The notes beneath the pieces are model-generated. The model did no database searches. It was not told the origin of the DNA and worked only from the letters and a program-made list of their open reading frames with translations. Below, in pieces: positions 7,253 to 9,381 of a DNA stretch of 9,381 nt; within the stretch, counting starts at the first letter, position 1, and each line of letters opens with the position of its first letter. The stretch comes from an uncultured Prevotella sp. Its GTDB lineage: Bacteria; Bacteroidota; Bacteroidia; Bacteroidales; Bacteroidaceae. The DNA lies in the NCBI GenBank assembly GCA_900542795.1, contig UQPD01000104.1:1-9381 (forward strand), given 5' to 3'. The position numbers were made by a program, and so were the translations under genes.

Positions 7253-8064
7253 GCGATTATCATTTTTTGAGGATTAAACAAATGACAAACAGGTCCATGC
7301 CCCTCTCCTATCTTCACAGTGCTACCTGCTTCGAGTGCTTTGCTGAGATAAACTGTGGCATGCGACACTGCATCAGGCAAGCACAAGCCGCGTGCTAAGA
7401 ACGAGGCAATGGCTGACGAGAGTGTACACCCCGTGCCATGTGTATTGGGTGTGGCAATAGCGGCATGTGTAAAAGTGTGTATGCTACCATCTTTCACATA
7501 TAGTTTGTCTGTTTTCACATCTCCCGCCAAATGTCCTCCTTTTATCAATACGGCTTCACAACCTAATGCCAAAATGCGCTGGGCTGCTTGATCCATATCC
7601 TGTGGTGTACTGATTTTGGTTTTCGACAAAACCTCTGCCTCGGGAATATTGGGCGTTAACAGAGAGGCTAAAGGCAACAACTCTGTGCAAAAAGCTGCAA
7701 GCGCATCGGGCTGCATAAGCATCGAACCACTTGTCGATACCATAACAGGGTCAACCACCAAACGTGTAGGAGCATATTGGCGCAAGGTACTGGCAATGGC
7801 ATGAATGGTTGCTTGATCGTTTACCATACCCACTTTTATTGCCACTGGATGAATATCATCCATCACAGCCTTAATTTGTCCTGCTACGATGGGAGGTTCT
7901 ATGGCTTGAATGGCTTGCACACCAAGTGTGTTTTGCACCGTTACGGATGTAATGGCTGAAGCGGCATAAACACCTAAGGCTGACATTGTTTTAATGTCAG
8001 CTTGCACGCCAGCTCCACCACAACTATCAGAGCCAGCTATTGTCAATACGCTAATATACCTCAT
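7249..8064 (-). CDS. thiD: Hydroxymethylpyrimidine/phosphomethylpyrimidine kinase ThiD
   Basis: A 271-residue ribokinase-family kinase that phosphorylates HMP and then HMP-phosphate to HMP-pyrophosphate. The N-terminus TIAGSDSCGGAGVQADIKT (8-26) is the family signature. Q44 in VTVQNT and M80 in VGM match substrate-pocket residues of Salmonella ThiD. VDPVMVSTSG (104-113), LTPN (136-139), LIKGGH (173-178) and the anion-hole GTGC (210-213, C213) complete it. Length is normal. It is the first gene after the TPP riboswitch, with a leader of about 150 bases between the aptamer and the ATG. The start codon is followed at once by AGGT, which could pair with upstream ACCTC copies. It overlaps thiE by four bases. 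Confidence 0.96.
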   Translation of the reverse strand: MRYISVLTIAGSDSCGGAGVQADIKTMSALGVYAASAITSVTVQNTLGVQAIQAIEPPIVAGQIKAVMDDIHPVAIKVGMVNDQATIHAIASTLRQYAPTRLVVDPVMVSTSGSMLMQPDALAAFCTELLPLASLLTPNIPEAEVLSKTKISTPQDMDQAAQRILALGCEAVLIKGGHLAGDVKTDKLYVKDGSIHTFTHAAIATPNTHGTGCTLSSAIASFLARGLCLPDAVSHATVYLSKALEAGSTVKIGEGHGPVCHLFNPQKMIIA

Positions 8065-8149
8065 TATTTATTGTTTTAAAAGAGGTCTAATTAGCCTGTG
8101 CCACAAAGAAAATACGGAATAGAAAAATAAACTTCAATCGTTGACGAGG

Positions 8150-8180
8150 TTGCTTACATCTGCGTTTTAATTATAAGCAA
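8150..8180 (-). promoter_or_regulatory. Riboswitch leader hairpin, candidate expression platform
   Basis: Bases 8150-8156 (mRNA TAAGCAA) are exactly complementary to 8174-8180 (mRNA TTGCTTA). Another TTGCTT copy sits in mRNA at 8225-8220, at the 3' edge of the aptamer, and could compete for the same TAAGCAA strand. A U6 run at 8189-8184 follows a weak AT hairpin (8192-8209). This could be the switching part of the leader, but the helices are short. Confidence 0.35.
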
Positions 8181-8219
8181 AGTAAAAAACAGAAATGTAT
8201 GCAATTTTCGTTTTTATTG

Positions 8220-8302
8220 AAGCAATCCCTTCGGCAGCATTACCTACATCAGGTTCTATGGGTATAATCTCAGCATCACAAGCGTGAAGCACCCCTTATT
8301 TC
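8220..8302 (-). ncRNA. TPP riboswitch (THI-box aptamer)
   Basis: The minus strand carries the THI-box core in order: GGGGTGC (8295-8289), CTGAGA (8273-8268), ATACCC (8265-8260), GAACCTGAT (8256-8248), TAATGC (8242-8237) and GAAGGGA (8232-8226). These form the pyrimidine-sensing (CUGAGA) and pyrophosphate-sensing helices of the TPP aptamer. The closing P1 helix looks weak, with AA/UU and AAG/CUU pairing. It lies just downstream of a promoter and upstream of thiD, so it should repress the whole thiD-thiE-thiC-thi4-tenI-like operon when TPP is bound. Confidence 0.95.
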
Positions 8303-8313
8303 TTAAACGGTTG

Positions 8314-8321
8314 CAAATATA
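8314..8321 (-). promoter_or_regulatory. -7 promoter box of the thiamine operon
   Basis: The minus strand reads TATATTTG, a full match to the Bacteroidetes -7 box TAnnTTTG. Transcription would begin around 8305-8309, just ahead of the riboswitch aptamer. No clear -33 TTTG box was identified. The 15 bases TGTTTATATTTGCAA around it recur exactly before the DUF3791/DUF3990 operon. Confidence 0.65.
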
Positions 8322-8358
8322 AACAATAATATTAAGATAAAAGGTTGTATGAGGAGTT

Positions 8359-8583
8359 TTATTTTTCTTTATATTCACACCAAATTTCTTCTGCAAGATA
8401 TTTATCACTTCTACAATGGAGGTCTGCCACACCATCTTCAAGCAAGGGGAGGATATCTGATGTGTAAAAGATATCCATAGCCTTTTCCATTGAAACACCA
8501 TACATCTCTGATATCTGACAAATAATGCGAGAATATTTGGCTTCGAGAATTGCATGATACGCTTCGTCGTGCTTTTGGTTCAT
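8359..8583 (-). CDS. DUF3791-family small protein, second copy
   Basis: A 74-residue acidic, helical protein, last gene of the three-gene module. It matches the DUF3791 pattern: a helical region (SRIICQISEMYGVSMEKAMDIFY), then DIL, then DLHCRSDKYLAEEIWCEY. It is a diverged paralogue of the first gene in the module; the shared frame is G[MV]S, IL and LHxxSxxYxxE[ED][IL]. There is no signal peptide or membrane segment. Its start overlaps the DUF3990 stop by four bases (ATGA), pointing to coupled translation and fixed stoichiometry. Small partner genes next to DUF3990 suggest an antitoxin or accessory role, but the molecular function is unknown. Family assignment is from recall of the pattern. 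Confidence 0.75.
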   Translation of the reverse strand: MNQKHDEAYHAILEAKYSRIICQISEMYGVSMEKAMDIFYTSDILPLLEDGVADLHCRSDKYLAEEIWCEYKEK

Positions 8584-9050
8584 AACAAAATGCTTTGCTT
8601 AAAAATTACACATTTATCTAACACAGCTTGAGTACGAATACAGATTTGATTATTAGGTTTTTCGTATATCAAACGCTTTAAACACTCCTGCTTATCAATA
8701 TCACCAGCGAAATACAAATCTATCGTTCTAAAAACTTTGTCATTAGCTATACCACCAATAACTATATCATAATCTCCAACGATGCGCCCTGCTCTGCATT
8801 CTGTAACAAAATCGAGCCAAGCCTCATCATATTTATGAAAGGTAATTGTCTTCCAACCTGAAAGTTCATCAGCTAATTCATACACATTGATAAAGGCAGT
8901 TTTTCCTCTGCGAGTAAATCTCTCTGCATATTTTACAGCTTGTTCATAAATTGTTGTAACATAAAATCCCACTCCAAAATCAAGATACGAACGAGAGTGT
9001 AACGTATCAGGAACTTCTATACCTATTGTTGATGCATGATAAACTTCCAT
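8580..9050 (-). CDS. DUF3990 protein, possible ADP-ribosyltransferase-like enzyme
   Basis: A 156-residue protein of the DUF3990 type. Conserved marks are VYHAST at the N-terminus (H5), DFGVGFYVT (24-32, Y30), a WLDFV segment (78-82), YDIVIGGIANDK (94-105) and NNQICI (133-138). The order YH-x-S, then FGxGFYxT, then a late polar catalytic-looking site resembles the H-Y-[E/Q] arrangement of PARP/DarT-type ADP-ribosyltransferases, so an ART-like fold is inferred. Q135 in NNQI may take the place of the usual Glu. No signal peptide, so it acts in the cytosol unless exported another way. It sits between two DUF3791 genes with TAATG and ATGA overlaps. Such packing fits a toxin with protein antitoxins or a multi-subunit effector. 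Catalytic activity and target are not known. Confidence 0.8.
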   Translation of the reverse strand: MEVYHASTIGIEVPDTLHSRSYLDFGVGFYVTTIYEQAVKYAERFTRRGKTAFINVYELADELSGWKTITFHKYDEAWLDFVTECRAGRIVGDYDIVIGGIANDKVFRTIDLYFAGDIDKQECLKRLIYEKPNNQICIRTQAVLDKCVIFKQSILL

Positions 9051-9280
9051 TATACCAAAACTCCTTTCTCGCGCATATAATCAATCAAATCTTCCATAAT
9101 ATATTCTTTACTGAAAGTGTGAAGAACATCATAACTTGGCACAATGTAACTGCTGAGTATTCCTGTATCTTTCAGTTTACGATATACTTCACCTGCACTC
9201 ATCCCTAAACGGCGAGAAAGATTACCTATGCAGTAGGTTATGAAATCTATATTATTGGAATCTAACTTATTATTGTCCAT
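9050..9280 (-). CDS. DUF3791-family small protein, first copy
   Basis: A 76-residue helical protein and the first gene of the module. Visible frame: IDFITYCIGNLSRRLGMSAGEVYRKLKDTGIL followed by SYDVLHTFSKEYIMEDLIDYM. The GMSAGEVYRKL stretch looks like a small helical or helix-turn-helix-like segment, so DNA binding and self-regulation are possible but unproved. Its TAA stop overlaps the DUF3990 ATG by one base (TAATG). A strong -7 box lies 41 bases upstream of the start. Encoding the small partner first is common for antitoxins, although DUF3791 has no function I can confirm. Confidence 0.78.
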   Translation of the reverse strand: MDNNKLDSNNIDFITYCIGNLSRRLGMSAGEVYRKLKDTGILSSYIVPSYDVLHTFSKEYIMEDLIDYMREKGVLV

Positions 9281-9320
9281 AAACTATATTTTTCCTATTT
9301 TATTTATCTTATGCCGCTTG

Positions 9321-9328
9321 CAAATATA
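9321..9328 (-). promoter_or_regulatory. -7 promoter box of the DUF3791/DUF3990 operon
   Basis: The minus strand reads TATATTTG, identical to the thiamine-operon box, with the start codon 41 bases downstream at 9280. Transcription would begin near 9313-9316. The -33 region cannot be judged because adapter sequence starts at 9333. Confidence 0.6.
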
Positions 9329-9332
9329 AACA

Positions 9333-9381
9333 CTGTCTCTTATACACATCTCCGAGCCCACGAGACGCGTAGTAATCTCGT
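9333..9381. other. Nextera sequencing adapter with index, not genomic
   Basis: Bases 9333-9351 are CTGTCTCTTATACACATCT, the Tn5 mosaic end used in Nextera libraries. They are followed by CCGAGCCCACGAGAC (9352-9366), eight bases in the i7 index position (GCGTAGTA, 9367-9374) and ATCTCGT (9375-9381), the beginning of the P7 end. This is read-through adapter left on the contig end. Genomic sequence stops at about 9332. Confidence 0.98.

Noticed and set aside
8256..8555. 99-residue minus-strand open frame overlapping the last DUF3791 gene and the riboswitch
   Set aside because: It runs through the promoter and into the TPP aptamer, resembles no family, and is in a different frame from the recognisable DUF3791 gene with its ATGA coupling.
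9026..9208. 60-residue plus-strand open frame opposite the first DUF3791 gene
   Set aside because: It is antisense to the DUF3791 gene and has no recognisable features.
9333..9351. Tn5-like transposon end
   Set aside because: The mosaic end is followed directly by Nextera adapter, index and P7 bases, so it is a library artefact and not an insertion sequence.

Overview
The window looks like a contig end from a Bacteroidales bacterium, possibly a Prevotella-like one. Supporting signs are moderate-to-low GC, starts without clear Shine-Dalgarno sequences, TAnnTTTG-type -7 promoter boxes, a secreted Ig-like-domain protein of a type common in that order, and AT-rich heptamer repeats between genes. 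The genus is inference. The last 49 bases (9333-9381) are not biological: they read as Nextera read-through adapter plus index.

Layout. A plus-strand gene (40-1833) encodes a divergent 1-deoxyxylulose-5-phosphate synthase-like TPP enzyme. It converges on a minus-strand gene (2002-3429) for an exported protein with a BIG2-like domain. Between them lie tandem 7-bp repeats and a 22-bp perfect inverted repeat, and both genes end inside this repeat material. From 8321 down to 3536 runs a complete-looking minus-strand thiamine operon: promoter, TPP riboswitch, thiD, thiE, thiC, a Thi4-type thiazole synthase and a TenI/ThiE-like protein. From 9328 down to 8359 is a tightly overlapping three-gene module, DUF3791 - DUF3990 - DUF3791, with its own promoter.

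How the genes work together. ThiC makes HMP-P from AIR and ThiD phosphorylates it to HMP-PP. Thi4 makes the thiazole moiety from NAD and glycine, apparently with free sulfide because His replaces the sulfur-donor Cys. ThiE joins the two halves to TMP. The riboswitch shuts this off when TPP is plentiful. No ThiG, ThiH, ThiS or ThiF is present, and no Nudix hydrolase to release thiazole phosphate from the adenylated thiazole.

Most interesting points: the DUF3791/DUF3990/DUF3791 cassette, a candidate ADP-ribosyltransferase-like toxin-antitoxin or effector module; the DXS-like enzyme that has lost both substrate-phosphate-binding arginines; the Thi4 route paired with a second ThiE-fold protein lacking the Mg-binding Asp; and possible alternative pairings in the riboswitch leader.
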